NCBI RefSeq assembly: GCF_000716445.1 | Contig: NZ_JNWK01000016.1 | Span: 55,112-119,111, forward strand | Length of the DNA: 64,000 nt | Direction: 5' to 3' | Source: Streptomyces wedmorensis | Lineage (GTDB): Bacteria > Actinomycetota > Actinomycetes > Streptomycetales > Streptomycetaceae | Shown here: in pieces, positions 44,084 through 51,967 of the stretch | Position numbering within the stretch: the stretch's first letter is position 1 | Layout: the number at the start of each line of letters is the position of its first letter | Made by a program: the position numbers and the translations under genes | The notes under the pieces: generated by a model | What the model was told of the DNA's origin: nothing | The model's input: only the letters and a program-made list of their open reading frames with translations | The model's database searches: none

Positions 44084-45295
44084 TCAGGTGTCGTCCCGTA
44101 GCCAGGCCAGCTTCTCCTCGGCCGCCCGCTGACGGGGGTGCCCCGGGCCGTGGATGCGCCGGTAGTCGCGGACACAGCGTTCGAGGAGCGCGGCGGCCTC
44201 GTCGTACCGCTCCACGTCGATCAGGACGTTGGCGAGGTTGTCCCGGGTCGACACGGTGATCGGGTGGTCCTCGCCGTTCAGGGCCACCCGTCCGGCCAGG
44301 ACGTCGCGCAGGACGGGGACCGCGTCTTCGTAGCGCTCCATGGCGTGCAGGACGGCCGCCAGGTTGTTGCGCGCCGTGAAGGTGGTCTCGTGGTGCGGTC
44401 CCACGGTCGCCTCGAACGACCGGATGACGGCGCGGAGCTGCGTCTCCGCCTCGGTGTGGCGGTCCAGCCGGACCAGTACGGCACCGAGGTTGGCCCGGGC
44501 CGCCGCGGTGCGCTCGTGGTCGGGCCCGTAACGCCGCTCGAGCCGCGGCACGAGGCCGCGCAGCGCCCGCTCGCATTCCTGGTGGCGGCCGCACTTGAGC
44601 AGCGAGGCGGCGTGGGAGTTGGCGGCGGTCAGCACGTCCGGATGGTCGGGCCCGAGCAGCCGGGTGCGCCGCTCCAGCACGTCCCGTTGCAGCGGCTCGG
44701 CCTCGGGGGCGCGCCTGAGGTCCTCCAGGACTGCGGCCAGCCCGGCCGCGCTGCGCAGGGTGTCGGGGTGATCGCGTCCCAGTGTCTCCGTCTGGCCGCG
44801 GAAGGTGTCGCGCCAGGCCGATTCGGCGAGTCGCAGCTGTCCGGTCTCGTGGAGCAGGTCGGCGAGTTCGGCCGAGGTGCGCAGGGTCTCCTCGTGGTGG
44901 GGGCCCAGGACCGTCCACTGGCCTCGGGCCACCTCCTGGTAGAACGTCACCGCCTCCTCGCCGCGTCCGGGGACCGACGCGATGACCCGGGCCAGATCGC
45001 GCACCGCGTCGAGCGCGTCCGGGTGCTCGGGGCCCAGGCGTTCGACGACGCCCCGGGCGCGCATGGTGTGCCACTCCTCGGGGGAGATCTCGATCCGCGC
45101 GATCTCCTCCTGCGGCCTGCCCTCCGTCACCTCGGTGATGGTGATGTGGGCACCGCCCGGCCGCCGGGTGCGCCCCGCCTCCTGCTCCTGCTCCCGTGTC
45201 TCGCTCCGCCCGGACGGTTCCGACGCGTCGGCCCCACCGCCCGCGCCGTTCTCCGTGTCCTCCTGAGCGGCCTTGCGCCGCCACCACCGGCTCAT
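44084..45295 (-). CDS. Tetratricopeptide repeat protein (kinesin-light-chain type)
   Basis: A 403-residue protein. After a charged N-terminus (about 55 residues) there are tandem TPR_10/TPR_12 repeats marked by LGPEHPDALDAV, LGRDHPDTLRSA, LGPDHPDVLTAA, YGPDHERTAAA, VGPHHETTFTA and the last HPRQRAAEEKL. Such repeats are protein-interaction modules in Streptomyces and often accompany STAND or protease signalling proteins. It is 32 bases downstream of the CHAT gene on the same strand, so it is probably a partner. ATG at 45295 with AGAGGAG upstream. Confidence 0.84.
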   Translation of the reverse strand: MSRWWRRKAAQEDTENGAGGGADASEPSGRSETREQEQEAGRTRRPGGAHITITEVTEGRPQEEIARIEISPEEWHTMRARGVVERLGPEHPDALDAVRDLARVIASVPGRGEEAVTFYQEVARGQWTVLGPHHEETLRTSAELADLLHETGQLRLAESAWRDTFRGQTETLGRDHPDTLRSAAGLAAVLEDLRRAPEAEPLQRDVLERRTRLLGPDHPDVLTAANSHAASLLKCGRHQECERALRGLVPRLERRYGPDHERTAAARANLGAVLVRLDRHTEAETQLRAVIRSFEATVGPHHETTFTARNNLAAVLHAMERYEDAVPVLRDVLAGRVALNGEDHPITVSTRDNLANVLIDVERYDEAAALLERCVRDYRRIHGPGHPRQRAAEEKLAWLRDDT

Positions 45296-45327
45296 CGTGG
45301 CTGTCTCCTCTCGTCCGTGTGAGTGCT

Positions 45328-48300
45328 TCAGGCGCCCGCGTGTACGTGGGCGGCCCACAGGCTCGGGCTGGCGGCGAACGCGGTACGGCACTCCAGGACC
45401 GCCCGGTGCAGAGCGGCCGCCGTCCTGCCGACGTCCAGGGCCGGCCCGCCGTCGCCGTCGGTACGCAGCCCCCTGTAGAGGAGGCGGGTGACCCGCACGG
45501 CCACGGCGTCGTGGACCGGCCAGAGCGTGCCGACGGCGTGCGGGTATCCCGCGAGCTGGAAAGCGGAGGTGATGTGGATGGACTCGTCGGCGAGGTCCCC
45601 GTCGGCGCGCGCCGTCTCGCAGGCGGACAGCACCGCGAGTCGCGCGGCCGGCAGATCCAGCCGGGCGATCTGCCGGACGGTCAGCGGCCGCGTCGGATGG
45701 TCGTGCACGAGGAGCCGGCCCGCCGAGGGGTCGGCGGGCGCACTGACCCCGTGACAGGCGAAGTGGACGCAGGGGTGATCGGGAAGGGCGGCCACGACCC
45801 GGTCGAAGGTGGCTTCCTCCCCGTACAGCACGTCGATCGGCAGCAGCGCGCGCAGCGCCTCCACCTCGCGTCGTGCCCCGCCGAGCGGCCTGGCTCCCGG
45901 AGTGTCGGGGAGCGCCACGGCGAGGAGCCGGCCGGAGGGCCACGGGGCGGCGGCCCGGTCCCGGGCGTACCTGAGGGCCGTGACGGTCGGCGTGTAGGAG
46001 GAGACCACCCGGTCCATGACGGCCTGTGGTCCCGCCCCGGCGCCGCCCTCGTGCGGCGGCACGGTTCCGGTGCCGTCGCCGTGGTGACCCGCGGCGTGCA
46101 GGGGCAGGGCGGCCAGCGCCCCGCCCGGCGACCACCACAGCCGGGGCAGTTCGCCCCCGGGCCCGGGGGCACCGGAAAGACCGAGCCGGTCGAGTACGGG
46201 ACCGGTGACGTGGTCCCACGTCCAGGCCAGGACCTCGGCGACGGTCCGCTGGGCGGCCTTGTCGCGGGCGGGGTCCATCGCGTCGGCGAGCGCGCGCCGG
46301 AGCCGGTCGGCCTGTTCGCCGACCGCGTCCGGCGTGGCCCGTGGCAACGGGACGAGGAGGACGCCTCCCGGGCGCAGGACCAGGGCGTCGCTCCGGTAGC
46401 CGCTGCAGTAGGCGAGCACCACGGGGCCCTTCCCCGCGCACGCGAGCAGGGCGCGCTCGTCCGGCGCGGCGAGGAAGTCGGCGAAGCCCGGCGCCTCGCG
46501 GATCTCGGCCACCAGCTCTTCCAGGCTGCTCGCCAGGGCGTGCCGCTGGTCCGTGGCCTGCGGCAGGCGGCCCAGGGCCGTTTCGGCCGCGTCGACGGCT
46601 TCCAGCGCGTCGAGCCGGTCACGGACCGAGACGAATCGCTCGGCGAGGGCCGGATGGGCGCCGCGCAGCCGTCCGACCCCGTCCCGGGTGGCCATGGCCC
46701 GGCTCAGCAGGACTCCCCGGCCCTGCTCCAGGAGCGACACCGCGCGTTCCGGACGTCCCGCGTTGACCGCGCACGCGGCGGCCTCGGCGGCAAGTCCCCG
46801 CACGCGGGACAGGCCACGCTCCTGGTCGCTGCGGGCCAGCCGACCGGACGCGGCGAACGGCAGCAGTTCCAGGGCCGCTTCATGGCCGCGCAGTGCCTCG
46901 TCCCAGCGGAGACCGGCGGCCGCCGCGGCTCCCCAGTCCCAGGCCGCGAGCACCCGCTCGTAGGCGGGCATGGCCTTCGTGCCGGCGGCCTGCCGGTAGG
47001 CGTCCTCGGCGGCCCGCAACACGCCCGGGTCGCCGTCCCGGTGGTGCAGGGCGCGTAACGCGTCGCCGTACGACCGCAGATAGGAGCCATGGGGGGAGCC
47101 GCCCTCCGGGGCGGACCAGACGGCCCGGCCCAGGTCGCTGACCGCCCGCTCCAGCAGCCCTTCGCGCTCGCTGTGATGATGCAGGGTCAGGCGCGCGGAT
47201 CCGACGTTGGAGAGTACGAGCGCCAGCGCCGGATCGCCGTACGGAACGTGCTCGGCGGCCTCCTCCAGGAGAGCGACCGCCTCGTCGAGGTCCGTCAGGT
47301 CGGCGCTCACCCCGAACCGCGTGCGCAGGGCGTTGGCCAGGTGGTTCAACCGGTCCGCCCGGACCGCTCCGCTGTGCGGCGCCAGCGCCAGGGCGCGGCG
47401 GGCCGCGCCGACCGCCTCGTCGGCGGCGGCCGTGTCACCGGTCGCGTCGTGCCAGCTCTGCAGGACGACGCCGAGGTTGGCGAGGCGCACGACCTGCGCG
47501 GCGGGGGAGGCCGGAGTCGCGTGGAGCGCGTCCCGGGCCAGCCGGGTGGCCTCCCGCAGGGAGCCCAGGTCGTCCGTCTGCAGGGCGCGTTCCCGCAAGG
47601 TGACGGCGAGGTTCGCCAGGGTGTCGGCGTACGGGCCGGTGCCCGGCCGCTGCCGGGCCAGGGCGGACCGCAGGACGGCGACCGCCTCGTCGAGCACCCC
47701 TTCGTCCCCGGTCGACTGGGCCAGCCGGTGCAGGGTGTTGCCGAGGCTGTTCATCCTGATGGCCCGCTCGGGCGCGCCGTCGGCGTACAGCGGCAGGGCC
47801 TCGCGCAGCAGGCGCGCGGATTCACGCAGCAGCGCGGGATCTCCGTCGCCCTCGGCGGCCAGGCGCAGGGCGACGCCCAGACCGGCGAGCCGCTCGGCGC
47901 GGTCCGGATGGCCGGCGCCGGTCTCGGCCAGCGCGGTGCGGTGCACCTCCAGCATCTCCGCGCGGTGCGCCTCGCCGGCGTCGTGATCGTGCCACTGGCG
48001 CAGGCCCTGGGCGAGGTTCGCCAGCACGACCGGGCGCACCCCGCCGCTGCCCGGCGGGCTCTCGCGCAGCGCGTCCCGCCACACGTCCAGGGCCTCGCGC
48101 AGAGCGGCGACGTCACCGCTGTGCAGAGCAGCGCCGTACAGCGCCGTGGCGAGGTTGTTGCGGTAGCCGGACCGGTCGGGCGAGCCGGGCGGAAGGATCT
48201 CCAGCGCGTCCCGCAAGGCGCTCGTCGCCCGCGCGAGGTCCGTCCCGTCCGCGGGACCCTCGCCGCCTCGCGCACCGCTCTTGTGCCGCTCCTGCAGGGC

Positions 48301-48786
48301 CTCGCCCAGCGAGGCCAGGGCCTGCGCGCCGGTCGTGGCGTCCTGCGGCAGGTCGGCCGCCCGGTCGAGCAGCTCGACCGCCCGGTCGAGATCGCTCGCC
48401 CGCCCGTGGAGGTCGAAGCGCCGCCGGTACGCCAGGGCGAGGATGGTCACGTCCTGGGGGCGTACGCGATCGACGGACACCCGCTCGTGGCCGAAGGCGA
48501 TCAGCTCCTCCAGATCGCCGGAGTCCCCGGTCAGTCGCCATCGCTGGTGCAGGGCGAGCAGGAGATTGCCGGCGCGGCCCGGCACGGAGGCGTCGGCGGG
48601 CTCCGTGGCCGCGAGCTCCCGGCGGTACGACCGGATGGCCTCGTCGAGCGCCCCGCGGTCGCCCGTCCTGAGATGGTGCAGCAACAGGCCGTCGGCACCG
48701 GGCCGTCCGCCCGGTCCTCCGGCTGCCGTCGCATCCGCCGCGCTGACCACGACCACCCCCGGTTGACGCCGCCCCGGACCGCGCAT
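45328..48786 (-). CDS. TPR-CHAT domain protein (caspase-like protease)
   Basis: About 1150 residues. The first two thirds are alpha-helical TPR-like repeats (many LANLAV/LGVALR type helices). The C-terminal about 330 residues are a CHAT domain, a caspase/separase-like peptidase. The catalytic His is in HFACHG (His1012) and the Cys in VLSACETA (Cys1056); both are present, so it is likely active. Substrate unknown. TPR-CHAT proteins act in bacterial immunity and cell death, for example Csx29 and gasdermin-cleaving proteases. The ATG at 48786 is used; the N-terminal 25 residues are Gly-rich and a GTG slightly downstream is possible. Divergent from a small protein plus membrane protein pair. Confidence 0.82.
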   Translation of the reverse strand: MRGPGRRQPGVVVVSAADATAAGGPGGRPGADGLLLHHLRTGDRGALDEAIRSYRRELAATEPADASVPGRAGNLLLALHQRWRLTGDSGDLEELIAFGHERVSVDRVRPQDVTILALAYRRRFDLHGRASDLDRAVELLDRAADLPQDATTGAQALASLGEALQERHKSGARGGEGPADGTDLARATSALRDALEILPPGSPDRSGYRNNLATALYGAALHSGDVAALREALDVWRDALRESPPGSGGVRPVVLANLAQGLRQWHDHDAGEAHRAEMLEVHRTALAETGAGHPDRAERLAGLGVALRLAAEGDGDPALLRESARLLREALPLYADGAPERAIRMNSLGNTLHRLAQSTGDEGVLDEAVAVLRSALARQRPGTGPYADTLANLAVTLRERALQTDDLGSLREATRLARDALHATPASPAAQVVRLANLGVVLQSWHDATGDTAAADEAVGAARRALALAPHSGAVRADRLNHLANALRTRFGVSADLTDLDEAVALLEEAAEHVPYGDPALALVLSNVGSARLTLHHHSEREGLLERAVSDLGRAVWSAPEGGSPHGSYLRSYGDALRALHHRDGDPGVLRAAEDAYRQAAGTKAMPAYERVLAAWDWGAAAAAGLRWDEALRGHEAALELLPFAASGRLARSDQERGLSRVRGLAAEAAACAVNAGRPERAVSLLEQGRGVLLSRAMATRDGVGRLRGAHPALAERFVSVRDRLDALEAVDAAETALGRLPQATDQRHALASSLEELVAEIREAPGFADFLAAPDERALLACAGKGPVVLAYCSGYRSDALVLRPGGVLLVPLPRATPDAVGEQADRLRRALADAMDPARDKAAQRTVAEVLAWTWDHVTGPVLDRLGLSGAPGPGGELPRLWWSPGGALAALPLHAAGHHGDGTGTVPPHEGGAGAGPQAVMDRVVSSYTPTVTALRYARDRAAAPWPSGRLLAVALPDTPGARPLGGARREVEALRALLPIDVLYGEEATFDRVVAALPDHPCVHFACHGVSAPADPSAGRLLVHDHPTRPLTVRQIARLDLPAARLAVLSACETARADGDLADESIHITSAFQLAGYPHAVGTLWPVHDAVAVRVTRLLYRGLRTDGDGGPALDVGRTAAALHRAVLECRTAFAASPSLWAAHVHAGA

Positions 48787-48907
48787 CCGCCACGTGCCTT
48801 CCCTGCCCCGGCCCGTGTTCACGATAGCCAAGAAGCCCTCGGATCGACGAGCAACGGCCTTACAATCGGCGCGATGTGACAACCGGCGTCCGAGGGGGAG
48901 CGGGAGC

Positions 48908-49342
48908 GTGGCGGACACGGCCGACGGGGCGGACACAGGCGACGCGCGGATCGGGGAGCTCTGCCGGCGGCTCACGGACCCCGCCTCCTCGGCGGAGCTC
49001 GACGCTCTGGGCGAGCAGGGGGCGAGGCTCGTCGAGGCCATCGTCTCCGCCCTGCGCGACGGCCGTTCCCTCCCGCAACTCGGCGACCACCTGGACGCGT
49101 TGGAAGAGCTGCTGCTCGCCGCGGGACACAGCGCGGGGCTCGGCTCGTACCGCACGACGTCTCCGCCCCCCGTCCCCGGCTTCCAGAGCCTGCCGGTGGC
49201 CGGACCGGGGCATCCCGCCCTGTACGTGCTCGCCTGCCCCACGGGCCGGTGCGGGCGCGTGGAGGCACCGGACGCCGACGCCCCGGATCAGCCCGTGTGC
49301 GGCATCCTCGACCGGCCGCTGAACGCGGTGCACCTCCGGTGA
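48908..49342 (+). CDS. Small Cys-containing protein divergent from the CHAT gene, unknown function
   Basis: A 144-residue protein. An acidic helical N-terminal half (IGELCRRLTDPASSAELDAL, then LGDHLDALEELLLAAGHSAG) is followed by a short beta-like end with LACPTGRCGRVEAP and VCGILDRPL. The three closely placed cysteines could bind zinc. GTG at 48908 has GGGGGAG about eight bases before. It overlaps the next gene by four bases. I do not recognise the family; its place suggests an adaptor of the CHAT protease or of the membrane protein. Confidence 0.7.
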   Translation: MADTADGADTGDARIGELCRRLTDPASSAELDALGEQGARLVEAIVSALRDGRSLPQLGDHLDALEELLLAAGHSAGLGSYRTTSPPPVPGFQSLPVAGPGHPALYVLACPTGRCGRVEAPDADAPDQPVCGILDRPLNAVHLR

Positions 49343-50250
49343 CCAGTGCCTTCCTCAGCGCGCTGGGGGGCCGGATCGCCGAGCGGTGGCTGACGCTGCT
49401 GGCACTGCCCGGGCTCCTGTTCATCGCCGCCGTCACCACGGCGACCGTGCTCGGCCACGAACACTGGTCCGACGCGGGGAAGTTGCGGGCCTGGCTCGAC
49501 GCGCTCGCCGGTTCCCCCGCGTCCCGGAGCGCCGGCACCATCGCCCTCGTGGCCCTGGGGGTCCTCCTCGCCGCGGCCGCGATCGGCACGGCCGCCCAGA
49601 CCCTCGGCGCCGGAGTGGAACTCCTCTGGTGCGCCGAACCCCGCGGACCCCTGCTGCGCCGCCTCGCCGACCGGCGGACGCGCCGGTGGCGCGCCGCCGA
49701 CGCCGCCTTCCGCACCGCGCTGGTCACGGCCGGCCGGGCCCGCATCGCGGGCTCGGACGAAGCCGACCGGCTCGCCGGCCTCGCGGAGAGCCGCTTCGCC
49801 GAACGTGAGCGCATCGCCGCCGCCGCGCCACGCCACCCGTTCGGCATGGGCGACCGGCTCGCCGCACCCGGGCAACGGCTCTGGCGCGCCTACCGCCTGG
49901 ACCTCGCGGCGGCCTGGCCCCACCTGTGGCTCCTCGCCGACGAGGGCATCCGTGCCGAACTGCACGCGGCCCGCGGCCGGTTCGCCGCGGCGGCGCGCCT
50001 GTGCGTGTGGGGCGCGGCCTATCTGGTGCTGGGCCTCTGGTGGTGGCCGGCCGCCCTGGTCGGGATCACCGCCCTCGCCGCGGGCCTCCGCCGCGGCCGG
50101 GCCGCCGCGGACGCCTTCGCGGAACTCACCGAAGCCCTCGCCGACCTCCACGTCCGCGACCTGGCGGCCGCCCTGGGCATCGATTCCCCCTCGGGCATGG
50201 ACCGCACGCTCGGCGAGCGCCTCTCCCGGGCCCTGCGCAAGCCCGCCTGA
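49339..50250 (+). CDS. Integral membrane protein, unknown function
   Basis: A 303-residue protein with a hydrophobic segment at about residues 18-40 (LTLLALPGLLFIAAVTTATV), another at 66-90 (TIALVALGVLLAAAAIG) and a hairpin at about 215-255 (CVWGAAYLVLGLWWWPAALV). Between them is a charged cytoplasmic stretch of about 120 residues rich in Arg/Glu. The GTG start overlaps the preceding stop (GTGA). It may be the membrane partner or effector of the CHAT-linked cluster (inference). Confidence 0.75.
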   Translation: MTSAFLSALGGRIAERWLTLLALPGLLFIAAVTTATVLGHEHWSDAGKLRAWLDALAGSPASRSAGTIALVALGVLLAAAAIGTAAQTLGAGVELLWCAEPRGPLLRRLADRRTRRWRAADAAFRTALVTAGRARIAGSDEADRLAGLAESRFAERERIAAAAPRHPFGMGDRLAAPGQRLWRAYRLDLAAAWPHLWLLADEGIRAELHAARGRFAAAARLCVWGAAYLVLGLWWWPAALVGITALAAGLRRGRAAADAFAELTEALADLHVRDLAAALGIDSPSGMDRTLGERLSRALRKPA

Positions 50251-50273
50251 CGCCCCGTCCCTTCCCACGGTCG

Positions 50274-50298
50274 GGGTAAGAGCCGAAGACCGGGGTAC
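50274..50298 (+). promoter_or_regulatory. Sigma-B-like promoter for the DUF6458-type gene
   Basis: GGGT (50274-50277), 15 bases, then GGGTAC (50293-50298). This fits the Streptomyces SigB consensus GNNT-N14-16-GGGTAC (from memory). The start codon is at 50333, giving a leader of about 25-30 bases that contains AGGGAGG. Confidence 0.6.
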
Positions 50299-50332
50299 GC
50301 GGGGGACGTCCGACCCGACAAGGGAGGAAACC

Positions 50333-50557
50333 ATGGGTCTCGGAGTCTGCATCATCCTGATCGCCGTCGGAGCCATACTCACCTTCGCGTCCGACTGGGA
50401 GGTCGACGGGGTCAACGTCGACCTGGTCGGTCTGATCCTGATGGCCGTCGGCATCATCGGCACCGCCGTGTACACGAGCATCCTGCGCCGCCGCCGGGTG
50501 GTCGTTCCCCCGGTCGCCCCCACGATCACCGACGACGAGCGGCGCGACCTGCGCTGA
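50333..50557 (+). CDS. Small membrane protein, DUF6458-type
   Basis: A 74-residue protein with two transmembrane helices: MGLGVCIILIAVGAILTFA at the N-terminus and VDLVGLILMAVGIIGTAVY around residues 30-50. A turn WEVDGVNVDLVG lies between them, with a basic then acidic C-terminus. This pattern is the small actinobacterial DUF6458 family. Function unknown. A sigma-B-like promoter suggests stress induction. Confidence 0.8.
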   Translation: MGLGVCIILIAVGAILTFASDWEVDGVNVDLVGLILMAVGIIGTAVYTSILRRRRVVVPPVAPTITDDERRDLR

Positions 50558-50614
50558 GTCCCCGGTGAGTCCGCCGTTCCTCGGCACCGGCGCGTCCCCC
50601 GGCTCGGTTGATAC

Positions 50615-50635
50615 CTTTCGTTTGTCGAGTGAAAG
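50615..50635. promoter_or_regulatory. Operator candidate upstream of the DeoR/LacI regulator
   Basis: CTTTCGTTTGTCGAGTGAAAG is palindromic at its ends (CTTTC/GAAAG). It shares CTTTCGTTT and TCGAGTGAA with the element at 51798-51830. It lies 38 bases before the GTG at 50673, suggesting autoregulation. Confidence 0.55.
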
Positions 50636-50672
50636 CACATGGCTTCGCTTGCGACGAGAGGGGGCACGTGAC

Positions 50673-51761
50673 GTGCTGGCTGAAGAGCGGCGTGAGGTCC
50701 TCCTGCGCCTGATCGAGCGCCGGGGTGCGGTCAAGGTGAAGGACGTGGCGGAGGAGATGGGGGTCTCCGCCGTGACCGTGCGCCAGGACGTCCGGGACCT
50801 CGCGGGCCGGGGCCTCGTCGTGCGGGTTCACGGAGGCGCCCTGTCGCCGAGCGCCGCGCAGGCGGCCGACGTGGCCGGACCCGCCCCTCGGCCCGCGGCG
50901 GGCCAGGGGGATGTCTTCGGGCTGATCGTCCCGCCCGGGGGCTACTACTACCCCGAGATCATCCGGGGCGTGCAGGACGCGGCCCGCGCGCACGGAGTGC
51001 GCATCGTGCTCGCGGTGTCCGGCGAGACGCTGGCGGACAACCAGGAGCAGGTGCGGCGGCTGGTCGTGGCGGGCGTCGACGGTCTGCTGCTGATGCCGCG
51101 CGCCGGTCTCGAGCCCGCGGACCGGGCCGAGGAGTGGCTGGCCGGCCTCGACGTGCCGGTCGTCCTGGTGGACCGCCGGGCCGGCGGGCAGGCCGGGCGG
51201 CTGGAGCAGGTCGCGTCCGATCACGCCCACGGCGCGGGCCTGGCGGTGCGGCACCTCGCCGAGCGCGGGTACGAGAGGATCGCCCTGGTCGCACGGTCGG
51301 AGAGCCCCAACACGCCGCTGATCCGCGACGGTTACGCCGCGGCCTGTCAGGCCTTGGGGCTGCCGATCGGCCCGGAGTACGGCATCGATCCGGCCGACGG
51401 AGCCGCCCCGGCCGAGTGGTTCGAGGAGTTCGCGGGGGCGGTCGAGGCGGGCGAGGTCCGGGCCGCCCTGGTCCACAACGATCTTGACGCCGTCGCCCTG
51501 ATCGGCCTTCTTCAGGCGCGTGACCTGCACGTTCCGGAGGACCTGGCCATCGTGACGTACGACGACGAGGTCGCCGAGCTGAGCGATGTGCCGCTCACCG
51601 CCGTGGCGCCCCCGAAGAGGGCTGTGGGGGCGTGGGCGGTCGACCTGATGAGGCGCAGGATCGCCGATCCGGCCGCGCCCCTGGCCGAGCTGCTGCTCCG
51701 CCCTGAGCTGCGCGTGCGGGACTCCAGTGGTGTCTTCCCCGCCCCGGGCGGGCGCCCGTAG
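50673..51761 (+). CDS. DeoR-HTH/LacI-type sugar-binding transcriptional regulator
   Basis: A 362-residue chimera. The N-terminal about 60 residues are a DeoR winged helix (ERREVLLRLIERRGAVKVKD, then VSAVTVRQDVRDLAGRGLVVRVHGGAL). The rest is a periplasmic-binding-protein-like LacI domain (VFGLIVPPGGYYYPEIIRGV, VDGLLLMPR, PVVLVDRRA, DHAHGAGLAVRHLAERG, YDDEVAELSDVPLTAVAPPKRAVG). It should bind a sugar and control the secreted protein genes that follow. GTG at 50673 (GAGGGGG site) is used; 36 more codons upstream are open but cross the operator. Confidence 0.85.
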   Translation: MLAEERREVLLRLIERRGAVKVKDVAEEMGVSAVTVRQDVRDLAGRGLVVRVHGGALSPSAAQAADVAGPAPRPAAGQGDVFGLIVPPGGYYYPEIIRGVQDAARAHGVRIVLAVSGETLADNQEQVRRLVVAGVDGLLLMPRAGLEPADRAEEWLAGLDVPVVLVDRRAGGQAGRLEQVASDHAHGAGLAVRHLAERGYERIALVARSESPNTPLIRDGYAAACQALGLPIGPEYGIDPADGAAPAEWFEEFAGAVEAGEVRAALVHNDLDAVALIGLLQARDLHVPEDLAIVTYDDEVAELSDVPLTAVAPPKRAVGAWAVDLMRRRIADPAAPLAELLLRPELRVRDSSGVFPAPGGRP

Positions 51762-51797
51762 AGGGGAAGGGGACAAGGGACATCACATAGCGTCGAT

Positions 51798-51830
51798 TGC
51801 TTTCGTTTTCTTTCGAGTGAAGCGAAAGCA
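51798..51830. promoter_or_regulatory. Operator candidate upstream of the secreted-protein operon
   Basis: TGCTTTCG (51798-51805) and CGAAAGCA (51823-51830) are perfect 8-base inverted arms. A second CTTTCG is at 51810-51815 and TCGAGTGAA at 51813-51821. The shared words with 50615-50635 indicate control by the adjacent DeoR/LacI regulator. Confidence 0.65.
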
Positions 51831-51967
51831 TTGACGAAGCGCATCTGCTGTCGAATGATTCCGGTCAATGCCCCCGTGAACGACCGGTGCACATCACACG
51901 TCGCAGAACCACGGCCGGCCCCCACGTCCGGCACTCCTCCGCGCGCACACGAACAAGGGAGTTCCCC

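Noticed and set aside
45296..46441. Open frame extending the TPR protein upstream over the CHAT gene
   Set aside because: The extra residues are Arg/Pro/Gly-rich with no domain, and a proper ATG with ribosome site exists at 45295.
48787..49242. Longer start for the CHAT protein
   Set aside because: The extension is low-complexity and antisense to the gene at 48908, which has its own start and coupling to the next gene.
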